From JBFMGD01 sp040751775 (GTDB lineage: Bacteria > Bacillota > Dethiobacteria > DTU022): a DNA stretch of 9,560 nt. The stretch is taken from NCBI GenBank assembly GCA_040751775.1, contig JBFMGD010000066.1, forward strand, positions 1-9,560, in the 5' to 3' direction. A program made the translations under genes and the position numbers. A model generated the notes under the pieces. It searched no databases and was not told where the DNA came from. It was given only the letters and a program-made list of their open reading frames with translations. Of this stretch, positions 1 to 6,672 are shown one piece after another; position 1 is the first letter of the stretch; each line of letters opens with the position of its first letter.

Positions 1-706
1 CTTCCTCCTGTCCCAACTCGCAAATTAACTCACCCACAGGGTTAACCAGGCAGCTCTCGCCACAAAAACTGTATACTTTATTATCGCCCGTTCTATTGCA
101 GTATGCTACATACATATGGTTCTCGATGGCACGCGCTCTGACGAAAACGCGGTGTAATAAACAGTACGGATCCATATTTGCACTAACAACCAGTAGAATC
201 TGAGTACCGGCCAATGCAAGCGCCCGGGAAGGTTCGGGGAATTCCAGGTCAAAGCAAATGATTAGGCCGTAACGGAGCCCATTGTAATCAATCACACAGA
301 TGTCACGCCCCGGTTCTACAAAGGACTTCTCCTGGTCAAAAAGATGTATTTTGCGATATTTGCCAATAACTCGGCCGTCCTCACCAATAAAAAAAGCTGT
401 ATTGTAGCTGCACGCATCGTGTAAATCCCATTCAGGATAACTGCCGACAACAGCTATCTTATGCTCCTGCGCCATAGATTGAATGCAGCGCAAGGTATCA
501 CCTTCCATCGGCTCAGCCAGCTCCGACATCGGTATATGCAATGGGTATCCGGTAAGAAACATTTCGGGCAACAAAACCAATTTGGCAGCCTGAGCAGCTG
601 CGGTTCGAATAAACTGCAACGCTCTATTCAGGTTGGTATCCTTATCCCCTTCAAGAACATTGAACTGCGCCGCTGCAATTCGAACATTGTGCAAATTCTG
701 TTCCAT
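1..706 (-). CDS. Carbon-nitrogen hydrolase (nitrilase/amidase superfamily), C-terminus cut off by window edge
   Basis: A cytoplasmic enzyme expected to hydrolyse a non-peptide C-N bond (amide, carbamoyl or nitrile). 235 residues are visible from the ATG at 706. The superfamily's catalytic triad is present: Glu48 in LLPEMFLTGYP, Lys119 in YRKIHLF, and Cys151 in ICFDLEFPEPSR. There is no signal peptide. Members usually run 250-300 residues, so only the last few dozen are missing. The Glu motif PE-x-FLTGY and the Cys motif resemble aliphatic and R-stereoselective amidases more than plant-type nitrilases, but the substrate cannot be assigned. The start follows an AAAGGTG ribosome site eight bases upstream and lies 16 bases past the stop of the DppF-like ATPase, so it is the last visible gene of the transporter operon. 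The context suggests that it acts on the imported compound. The superfamily call is secure; the reaction is inference. Confidence 0.93.
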   Translation of the reverse strand, partial: MEQNLHNVRIAAAQFNVLEGDKDTNLNRALQFIRTAAAQAAKLVLLPEMFLTGYPLHIPMSELAEPMEGDTLRCIQSMAQEHKIAVVGSYPEWDLHDACSYNTAFFIGEDGRVIGKYRKIHLFDQEKSFVEPGRDICVIDYNGLRYGLIICFDLEFPEPSRALALAGTQILLVVSANMDPYCLLHRVFVRARAIENHMYVAYCNRTGDNKVYSFCGESCLVNPVGELICELGQEE

Positions 707-722
707 ATTTTAAACACCTTTC

Positions 723-1718
723 TTATGGCCGTATGCCGGAGTTATGCAGCCAGCAATAAACTCTCCGACTCCCGTTAATAGAATACATTTCTGGTTCTTG
801 AACAGCGCATTTTGAAACACGTTCGGGACAACGAGGGTGAAAACGACAACCTGCAGGAAGGTTGACCGGGCTGGGGATGCCGCCTTCCAGCAACCCTGAA
901 AAAGAAAGGCTTTCCCCCGGCACCGGAGAGGGAACAGAGCTTAACAGCAACTTTGTGTAAGGGTGAAGCGGACTCTTGAACAAATCATTGACGGGGCCTT
1001 CCTCCACAACCTTCCCCAGGTACATAACCATTAGCCGGTCAGCCATGCACCTGGCTACACTGAGATTGTGAGTAACGAATAAATAGGTCAGGTTCAACTG
1101 CTGTTGCAACTCTCCCAAAAGCTTTAATATTAAAGCTTGAACCGACACATCCAGGGAGGCTGTGGGCTCATCGAGAATAATCAAACAGGGGTTTAGCGCA
1201 ATAGCCCTGGCGATAGCTATTCTTTGGCACTGGCCCCCACTGAATTCATGCGGCCGCCTCCATAAGTGGGCTTTGGAAAGCCCGACCATTTCAATAAGCT
1301 CTTCTAATCGTTTATGCAGCGCATCGCCGCGCAGGTCAGTATGCGCCAACAGCGGTTCAGATAAGATATTGCGGATATTCATCATTGGGTTGAGCGACGA
1401 AAGGGGATCCTGAAATACAATCTGGATGTTACGGCGAAGCCGGTTTAGCTCTTTTCCGGTAAGACTGGTTACTTCCTGATCCATAAACCAGATCGAGCCC
1501 GCTGTTACATCGACCAGCCTAATCAGCAACCTCATCAAGGTAGTCTTACCGCAACCGGATTCTCCGACTACAGCAATCGTTTCCCCTGCCCGTATGTCGA
1601 AAGAAACCTGATCAACCGCTTTCACCACCGCTTTTTTGCGCTGCCCGGCAAAAGAGCGCGCATCCAAGATAAAGTGTTTTGAGACACTAGCTGCTCTTAA
1701 TAGTGCTGTGCTTGACAT
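723..1718 (-). CDS. Dpp/Opp-type ABC transporter ATP-binding protein (DppF/OppF-like)
   Basis: The second ATPase of a peptide/nickel-type importer; it pairs with the DppD-like ATPase on the inner face of the membrane and powers uptake. With the ATG at 1718 it is 331 residues long. Visible motifs are Walker A GESGCGKTT (52-60), Q-loop Gln103, signature FSGGQ (159-163), Walker B ending in Asp183 with catalytic Glu184, and switch His217. The oligopeptide-transporter C-terminal extension follows, with HPYT at 252-255 and four cysteines (291, 297, 304, 322) around FHPRC. An upstream TTG at 1769 would add 17 residues, but the ATG at 1718 follows a GGGGCGGGAG purine tract and gives the usual family N-terminus. 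The start lies inside the preceding ATPase gene (32-bp overlap), so translation is probably coupled. The substrate is unknown; the family name does not prove peptide specificity. Confidence 0.95.
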   Translation of the reverse strand: MSSTALLRAASVSKHFILDARSFAGQRKKAVVKAVDQVSFDIRAGETIAVVGESGCGKTTLMRLLIRLVDVTAGSIWFMDQEVTSLTGKELNRLRRNIQIVFQDPLSSLNPMMNIRNILSEPLLAHTDLRGDALHKRLEELIEMVGLSKAHLWRRPHEFSGGQCQRIAIARAIALNPCLIILDEPTASLDVSVQALILKLLGELQQQLNLTYLFVTHNLSVARCMADRLMVMYLGKVVEEGPVNDLFKSPLHPYTKLLLSSVPSPVPGESLSFSGLLEGGIPSPVNLPAGCRFHPRCPERVSKCAVQEPEMYSINGSRRVYCWLHNSGIRP

Positions 1719-2688
1719 CGCTCCCGCCCCTTTCCACCATAAAACAAGCGCTCTGCCGTTCTTCAGCAATATTAAATAATGAAGGCTTCATCTCACAGCA
1801 GCGCTCTTCCCGGTAAGTGCAACGAGGGTGAAAAGAGCAACCATCGGGCAAATCGAGCATATCAGGCACCGCTCCCGGAATAGTTGCCAGTTGAAATACG
1901 TTATCGACTTGATACGGCAAACAACCGAGTAATCCCTCTGTATATGGATGCCTGGGATTACTTAACACCGCGGCCGTGGGGCCGGTCTCGACAATAGTGC
2001 CTCCGTACATGACCAGCATTCGATCACAAGTCTGTGCAGCCACACCCACGTCGTGAGTAATCAGGATTATCGCCACCTTTAACCGTTCCCGCAGCTCCAG
2101 CAACAGTTTTAAAATTTGGGCCTGGATGGTAACATCCAGCGCGGTTGTCGGTTCATCGGCAATCAGTAATGAAGCCTGGCATGAAAGGGCTATTCCGATG
2201 ATAATCCTTTGTTTCATTCCCCCGCTAAGCTGGTGGGGATATGTATGCAAGATTCGCCCGGGATGCGGCAAGCCCACCAGTTCCAGAATAGAGAGAGCTT
2301 CCTGCCTGGCTTGACGCGGGGTTAGGTTTCGATGCATCGAGATTACCCGGGTTATCTGTTCGCCGATAGTAAATACCGGATTGAGGGCTGTGCCGGGGTT
2401 TTGGAAAATCATCGATACATCTTTACCCCGGATTTTGTTTAATTCCCGCATCTTTTTCTTAAGCAAGTCCTCACCCCGGTAATAGATCGCCCCTTCGATT
2501 TTCCCGGGAGGCTCACTGATCAGGCGCAGCAACGAAAGAGCTGTGACCGTTTTCCCACTGCCTGATTCACCGACTAAACCGATGATCTCTCCCTCTTTAA
2601 CATTAAAATTGACGCCATTGACAGCGCGCACCAGGCCCTTGTATGTAGTAAACGTTACTCGAAGGTCGGCAACTTCTAACAGGTTCAT
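1687..2688 (-). CDS. Dpp/Opp-type ABC transporter ATP-binding protein (DppD/OppD-like)
   Basis: The first ATPase of the importer, 333 residues. It carries Walker A GESGSGKT (40-47), Q-loop Gln96, signature LSGGM (154-158), Walker B with Asp178 and catalytic Glu179, and switch His212. LSGGM in place of LSGGQ is normal for the DppD branch and distinguishes it from its DppF-like partner. The C-terminal extension has HPYT (247-250) and cysteines at 284, 290, 297/298 and 315 in the FHPRC region. The ATG at 2688 is preceded by AAGAGGTGA, in which the TGA is the stop codon of the upstream permease gene, leaving only four bases between them. The 3' end overlaps the DppF-like gene by 32 bp. All motifs for ATP hydrolysis are intact. 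The family is certain, the cargo is not. Confidence 0.95.
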   Translation of the reverse strand: MNLLEVADLRVTFTTYKGLVRAVNGVNFNVKEGEIIGLVGESGSGKTVTALSLLRLISEPPGKIEGAIYYRGEDLLKKKMRELNKIRGKDVSMIFQNPGTALNPVFTIGEQITRVISMHRNLTPRQARQEALSILELVGLPHPGRILHTYPHQLSGGMKQRIIIGIALSCQASLLIADEPTTALDVTIQAQILKLLLELRERLKVAIILITHDVGVAAQTCDRMLVMYGGTIVETGPTAAVLSNPRHPYTEGLLGCLPYQVDNVFQLATIPGAVPDMLDLPDGCSFHPRCTYREERCCEMKPSLFNIAEERQSACFMVERGGSDVKHSTIKSS

Positions 2689-2692
2689 CGCT

Positions 2693-3616
2693 TCACCTCT
2701 TCATGCGCGGATCAAAGGTATCCCGCAAACCGTCGCCTACCAGGTTAAACGACAGAACCAGTAAGAATATGATCAGGCCGGGAAATGTAGCGTACCACCA
2801 CTGTTCGAGCACATAATCGCGTCCTTCACTGATCATCAAGCCCAGTTCGGGTTGAGGAGGTTGTGCGCCGAGGCCGATAAAACCGAGGGAAGCCGTAGCC
2901 AGAATAACAGTGCCGATATCCACAGTAGCCTGAATAATCACCGGGCCGAAACAGTTGGGCACAATATGCTTCAATAAAATCCTGGTATTGGAAATACCCA
3001 ACGAGCGTGCCCCCTCAACAAAAGCCCTCTCTTTTAAAGAGATCGTAATACCTCGCACCAGGCGGGTATACCATGGCCACCAGGAAATTACTAAGGCCAG
3101 GATAGCATTCTGCAGGCCGAAACCGATCACACTGACAATAATGATGGCCAGCAACAGGGCGGGAAAAGATAGAAAGAGATCTGTAATTCTCATGATGATT
3201 TCATCTACCAGCCCACCATAATAGCCTGCAATAGCGCCCAGGGGAACACCGATTAAGATAGCGGTAAAGGTAACTCCAAAAGCAGCTATCAGGGAAATGC
3301 GCAACCCGTACAGGATCCGGCTAAATAGATCACGACCCTGGCGATCCGTGCCGAACCAGTGGTCTCTGCCGGGCGCCTCCAGGCGGGATTCCAAGTCCGA
3401 TTCCCCCAACCCCTGCGCCGGATACGGCGCAAGAACCGGAGCCAGGAAAGCCGCAAATACAAAAAATATAATCATCACCAGGCCGGCCAGAGCCAATTTA
3501 TCTTTTTTCAATATATGAATGTTCATGCTCAGATCATCCATAAGCGGACCGCAACGCTGGCTCCACCGAAGAAACAACCTGCTGATCGGACCGCGGATGA
3601 TTGTTTTTCCGCCCAT
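2693..3616 (-). CDS. Dpp/Opp-type ABC transporter permease (DppC-like)
   Basis: One of the two membrane-spanning subunits that form the import channel, 307 residues from the ATG at 3616. The N-terminus is cytoplasmic, followed by a first membrane segment at about 43-63, the OppC-type extracellular motif HWFGTDRQGRD (86-96), further hydrophobic segments at about 104-130, 143-165, 169-188, 224-246 and 279-297, and the EAA loop at about 198-222 (VEGARSLGISNTR), which docks on an ATPase. The protein ends in the family-typical FDPRMKR. The reading frame is open further upstream to 3685 and into the DppB-like gene. The start at 3616 is preferred because AGGAG sits six bases before it and it begins 22 bases after the upstream stop. 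Confidence 0.94.
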   Translation of the reverse strand: MGGKTIIRGPISRLFLRWSQRCGPLMDDLSMNIHILKKDKLALAGLVMIIFFVFAAFLAPVLAPYPAQGLGESDLESRLEAPGRDHWFGTDRQGRDLFSRILYGLRISLIAAFGVTFTAILIGVPLGAIAGYYGGLVDEIIMRITDLFLSFPALLLAIIIVSVIGFGLQNAILALVISWWPWYTRLVRGITISLKERAFVEGARSLGISNTRILLKHIVPNCFGPVIIQATVDIGTVILATASLGFIGLGAQPPQPELGLMISEGRDYVLEQWWYATFPGLIIFLLVLSFNLVGDGLRDTFDPRMKR

Positions 3617-3622
3617 CGCTTT

Positions 3623-3627
3623 CTCCT
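3623..3627 (-). promoter_or_regulatory. Ribosome binding site that fixes the DppC-like start
   Basis: On the minus strand AGGAG lies six bases before the ATG at 3616. Two upstream in-frame starts (3649 and 3685) lie within the end of the DppB-like gene; no comparable site was noticed for them, so the shorter protein is the better model. Confidence 0.75.
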
Positions 3628-3638
3628 CTCTGAAGGGT

Positions 3639-4661
3639 TTATTTGACATTGATCCGCGGATCAAGGGCAGATTGAAGAAGATCAATCACCAGGTTGACCA
3701 GGATATAGAAGAAAGCCACGACCAGGCATACCCCCAGGATTGCCGGATAATCCATACTTAAAATCCCATTGACCGCATAGACCCCGATACCGGGCCATGA
3801 AAAAATGACCTCTACAAAAAAAGCGCCCAGTAACGCGTAAGCAAACGTAAGGCCGATTACTGTCAGAGTCGGCCCGATAGCGTTTTTCAACGCATAAACA
3901 AATGTAATGCGGTTTTCCTTAACACCAAACGAACGAGCCGTGCGAATGTAATCATTACCAAGCACTTCCAGCATAGTGGAGCGAGTCATTCTCGTGAACA
4001 TACCGATTGGATAAGCGGCAAGGGTAAGGACCGGCATTACCGAATGGCGCAACAGATCTTGCAGCGCGGAGAGGTTTCCCGTAATAACTGCATCCACAAG
4101 CATAAACCCGGTAATTTCGTGAATGGGAGAGAGGATGCCGACACTCATGGAAATACGCCCCCCAACCGGCAGCAGACCAAGGGTTCTGACAAACAATATC
4201 TGGAACAAAAGCGCCAACCAGAACGAAGGAACCGACACCCCTGCTATGGAACCGAGACGGGCAAAATGGTCTAAGAAACGGTCCTTCTTTTTTGCCACCA
4301 GCGCGCCCAGGGGAACACCGACCAGAATAGACAAAGACAGCGACATCACGATTAGCTCTAGCGAGTTGGGAAGAAAGCGCAGAATGTCCTCGTTTACGGG
4401 GCGTCGTGTGCGCAGCGAAACCCCCCAATCACCCCGCACCAGATCACCCATGTAACGAACATATTGGACCGGCAAAGGCTGGTCCAGGCCCAGCTTTATT
4501 TTTGCTGCCTCCAACTGTTCAGGGCGGGCCAGAGGCCCGACATAAAGAGACGCCGGTTCGCTGGGTACCACCCGGGACAGGAAAAAAACAATTACGCTAA
4601 TCCCAACCAGGACAAGCACCATTAAGGCAATTCTTCTAGCAGCGTATTTCAGCATATTCAA
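3639..4661 (-). CDS. Dpp/Opp-type ABC transporter permease (DppB-like)
   Basis: The partner permease of the import channel, 340 residues. It has the DppB layout: a first membrane helix at about 9-29, an external domain of about 70 residues containing a GDWG-VSL motif at 77-83, then hydrophobic segments at about 100-123, 134-158, 208-226, 264-286 and 305-328. The EAA loop lies at about 238-264 (DYIRTARSFGVKENR), and the C-terminus is the family-typical DPRINVK. The predicted start is a TTG at 4661 because GGGGTG (4669-4674) lies seven bases upstream of it. An ATG two codons later (4655) is possible but is 13 bases from that site. The gene follows the binding-protein gene after a 90-bp gap that holds a strong hairpin. 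Confidence 0.94.
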   Translation of the reverse strand: MNMLKYAARRIALMVLVLVGISVIVFFLSRVVPSEPASLYVGPLARPEQLEAAKIKLGLDQPLPVQYVRYMGDLVRGDWGVSLRTRRPVNEDILRFLPNSLELIVMSLSLSILVGVPLGALVAKKKDRFLDHFARLGSIAGVSVPSFWLALLFQILFVRTLGLLPVGGRISMSVGILSPIHEITGFMLVDAVITGNLSALQDLLRHSVMPVLTLAAYPIGMFTRMTRSTMLEVLGNDYIRTARSFGVKENRITFVYALKNAIGPTLTVIGLTFAYALLGAFFVEVIFSWPGIGVYAVNGILSMDYPAILGVCLVVAFFYILVNLVIDLLQSALDPRINVK

Positions 4662-4686
4662 CAGGCAACACCCCGTTTTGAAGCCG

Positions 4687-4713
4687 GCAGGAGGAGAGAT
4701 TATCTCCTCCTGC
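4687..4713 (-). promoter_or_regulatory. Intercistronic stem-loop between binding-protein and permease genes
   Basis: A perfect 11-bp inverted repeat, GCAGGAGGAGA (4687-4697) and its complement (4703-4713), with a 5-nt loop. In the minus-strand transcript it falls between the binding-protein stop and the DppB-like start. It has no T-tract on the minus-strand side, so it is unlikely to be a full terminator for the operon. A 3'-end stabiliser that raises binding-protein mRNA over permease mRNA is the likelier role. On the plus strand the hairpin is followed by TCATTTTTA, which could stop antisense transcripts. Confidence 0.7.
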
Positions 4714-4751
4714 TCATTTTTATCCTGGGAAAGTCATTACTACTGCTACTC

Positions 4752-6329
4752 CTACTCCAAGTAAAGGTTGTAGAAGAATATAACCCTGGGGTAGCACGGA
4801 TTTAAAGCTTCCCCTTTTACTTTTACGCTCATAGGTACAATTTCCTGGGGGTCGTAGAAAAACAGGGCTACAGCATCATCAATGAGCAGCTTCTGTGCCT
4901 CAAAATACTTGTTTCTCGAAGCATCCACATCCACGGCACAAAGGCTGTACGCTTCCGTGATCAGATGATCGTATGTTGCATTTTCCCAGTAAGAGAGGTT
5001 CCAATAGCCGGACATCGCACTGGTAAACAGACTGCTCAGGTTGTCGTACCCGTCCGCATACGTTGGCCACCATAACAGCAAGAAAATATCCTGTGCTTCC
5101 TCGGGTGCGCTTTCTTTAGCCATGGCCCACTGCTGGGTCCACAGGATTGGCTGCACCTCAAGATTAATGCCGATTTCAGCCAGAGTTTCTTTGATCAGCG
5201 GCGCATAACGCGTATGAGCAGGGTTTTCCGACGCATAGGTTAAAACCATCTTTATTCCACCCAGGGTGCCGTCTTCATAACCGGCTTCAACCAAAAGAGC
5301 CTTGGCTTTATCCAGATCAAAACTGTACTGAGGCAAATCTTGATCCCACGGCCACAAGCCCTGGGGTACCGGGCCCTGAGATTGATTGGCGTAGCCTCCG
5401 GTCGCAATGTCCATAATGCCCTGGTAATTGATGGCGTAAGAGATCGCCTGCCGTACCAACTTATTATCCAGGGGCGGCTTTGCCGTGTTCAAAAAACCAA
5501 GGTAGTTGTAGAAACTGGGTCCCCGGTATACTACCATCTCCGGATTACTTTCCAAGGTAGAAATCGCTTCAACCGGCACAACGCTGGCGATATGCACGTC
5601 TCCTGCTTCCAAAAGCTGCCTTTGCACAATCGCCTCTGATACGATTTTCACTACTACCGTGCTGCAGTGCTTGCCTTCCCAACCGCGCCAGTAATCATCA
5701 AATTTAACCAGAGTTAGCTCCTCGCCCGGTTTGTATGATTGCAGCATATAGGGGCCTGTTCCCGCGGCATTTCCTGCTTCAAACCAGTCTGTTTCCTGAT
5801 CCGCGGCACTGGGGCTCATAATCCAGGCACCATTGCTCGAACTGACAATACGATCCAGGGGCGCCGGTTCAGTAAGCACGAATTTTAGCTCCAGTTCACC
5901 GGCTACTTCAATTGATTCAACTGGCGACCAAATAAATGAAGCTCCTTCGCCCATACTAATAGTTCTTTCAAGAGACTTTTTCACCGCTGCTGCATCCATC
6001 TTTTCGCCGTCATGGAAAAGGACGCCGTCCCGGAGATGAAAAGTCCACTCAAGTCCGTCATCAGAGATCTCCCAATCTTCGGCCAATACCGGTGTAAAGG
6101 GTTTTTCACTTCCCTCCGGATTGGCGATCAATAAGGTTTCGTAGAGGTTTGCCATGTAGGTTACCTCTGTGGAAAAAGAAGAGCTGGGATCCCACGTAGT
6201 CACTTCGGCAGTATGAGCAACAATTAGAATGTCGTCTTCTTCGCCCACTGCTGTGTCCTGAGCACAACCACCGGCTAGAATCATTAACAAAATCAATAAA
6301 ACAACAAGCATAATACTTTTTTTACTCAT
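4752..6329 (-). CDS. Extracellular solute-binding protein family 5, lipoprotein (DppA/OppA-like)
   Basis: The receptor of the importer, held to the outer face of the cytoplasmic membrane. It is 525 residues from the ATG at 6329. The N-terminus is a lipoprotein signal: MSKK, a hydrophobic run to residue 18, and the lipobox LAGGC with Cys22 as the lipidated residue. The mature protein shows family-5 landmarks: VTTWDP at 43-48, VLAEDWEISDDG at 81-92, WTFHLRDGVLFHDG at 95-108, GTGPY at 190-194, DDYWRG at 211-216, and LVRQAISYAIN at 291-301. Length and order are typical for peptide/nickel-type binding proteins. The frame extends to a GTG at 6365, but that start would put charged residues before the signal peptide; the ATG at 6329 has AAAGG nine bases upstream. 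It is the first gene after the sigma-54 promoter. The ligand is not predictable from sequence by eye. Confidence 0.95.
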   Translation of the reverse strand: MSKKSIMLVVLLILLMILAGGCAQDTAVGEEDDILIVAHTAEVTTWDPSSSFSTEVTYMANLYETLLIANPEGSEKPFTPVLAEDWEISDDGLEWTFHLRDGVLFHDGEKMDAAAVKKSLERTISMGEGASFIWSPVESIEVAGELELKFVLTEPAPLDRIVSSSNGAWIMSPSAADQETDWFEAGNAAGTGPYMLQSYKPGEELTLVKFDDYWRGWEGKHCSTVVVKIVSEAIVQRQLLEAGDVHIASVVPVEAISTLESNPEMVVYRGPSFYNYLGFLNTAKPPLDNKLVRQAISYAINYQGIMDIATGGYANQSQGPVPQGLWPWDQDLPQYSFDLDKAKALLVEAGYEDGTLGGIKMVLTYASENPAHTRYAPLIKETLAEIGINLEVQPILWTQQWAMAKESAPEEAQDIFLLLWWPTYADGYDNLSSLFTSAMSGYWNLSYWENATYDHLITEAYSLCAVDVDASRNKYFEAQKLLIDDAVALFFYDPQEIVPMSVKVKGEALNPCYPRVIFFYNLYLE

Positions 6330-6442
6330 TTCAACCTTTGTCCCCCTTATAAGATTATGTTTCACGAAGATGAGCGGTATCGCTTTAACCGGGTACCCGG
6401 ATGCAAACTACGACGCGCTCTCCTCCTTTGTTTGTTATTATC
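6330..6442 (-). other. Leader region of the transporter operon
   Basis: With a sigma-54 start near 6431, the transcript would have a leader of about 100 nt before the binding-protein ATG. It contains a strong AAGGAGG sequence (6422-6428) with no start codon at usable distance, a perfect 12-bp palindrome CCGGGTACCCGG (6389-6400), and the proximal AAGGGGG/AAAGG purine tracts that serve the real start. I recognise no riboswitch. Confidence 0.5.
6389..6400. repeat. 12-bp perfect palindrome in operon leader
   Basis: CCGGGTACCCGG is fully self-complementary and lies about 30-40 nt downstream of the predicted sigma-54 transcription start. It could be a dimeric protein's operator; with no unpaired loop it would make only a short RNA hairpin. 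Its function is unknown. Confidence 0.45.
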
Positions 6443-6457
6443 GCAATAATCGTGCCA
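6443..6457 (-). promoter_or_regulatory. Sigma-54 (-24/-12) promoter of the transporter operon
   Basis: On the minus strand the sequence is TGGCAC, five bases, then TTGC, with the invariant GG and GC separated by exactly ten bases. It matches the sigma-54 consensus TGGCAC-N5-TTGCW at every specified base except the final weak position (G). The predicted start of transcription is near 6431. It lies upstream of the binding-protein gene and in the same orientation. The nearest gene upstream encodes a sigma-54 activator, which is independent support. Confidence 0.88.
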
Positions 6458-6471
6458 TTTAGCCGCTGCCG

Positions 6472-6491
6472 GCCAACCTGCCCTGGTTGGC
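6472..6491. repeat. Inverted repeat beside the sigma-54 promoter, candidate regulator site
   Basis: GCCAACC (6472-6478) and GGTTGGC (6485-6491) form a perfect 7+7 bp inverted repeat around a 6-bp spacer, beginning 15 bp upstream of the -24 element and centred about 50 bp before the predicted transcription start. No T-tract follows on either strand, which argues against a terminator. This is closer than usual for enhancer sites of sigma-54 activators, so it may instead bind another regulator. Confidence 0.5.
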
Positions 6492-6672
6492 GGTTCACCT
6501 TCTTTCTGCAAATCGCTTTAGGGAAGGCATGGCCAAATAAATTTTCCTATGAATGAGCTGGAGTCTGTCTCTCTCTTAAAAGGTGCTTGTGGGGAAAATG
6601 GAGATAATATAAGCGGCGCATCGCAAAATCGCCACTGGGTAGAGGTGCAGATTTACAACTAGCCGCGCTCTA
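6492..6672. other. Intergenic region between activator and operon promoter
   Basis: About 180 bp with no convincing gene and no terminator with a T-tract after the activator stop. Two similar short sequences, GCAAATCGC (6508-6516) and GCAAAATCGCC (6623-6633), lie about 80 and 200 bp upstream of the predicted operon start, within the usual range for enhancer sites. They are too short to call with confidence. Confidence 0.35.

Noticed and set aside
461..778. Plus-strand ORF of 105 codons over the hydrolase gene
   Set aside because: It is the shadow of the minus-strand hydrolase, whose frame carries the complete catalytic triad. It shows no family motif.
3955..4428. Second minus-strand ORF of 157 codons inside the DppB-like gene
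   Set aside because: Out-of-frame shadow; the composition is not protein-like and the DppB frame is fully conserved here.
4687..4720. Intrinsic terminator of the transporter operon after the binding-protein gene
   Set aside because: The T-tract is on the plus-strand side only. For the operon's own direction the hairpin is followed by a mixed sequence, and the permease genes downstream have no promoter of their own that I can see.
6472..6491. Terminator for the sigma-54 activator gene
   Set aside because: The stem is short and no T-tract follows on the minus strand.
6549..6662. Plus-strand 37-codon ORF in the intergenic region
   Set aside because: There is no ribosome site before its ATG, no promoter, and no recognisable sequence.
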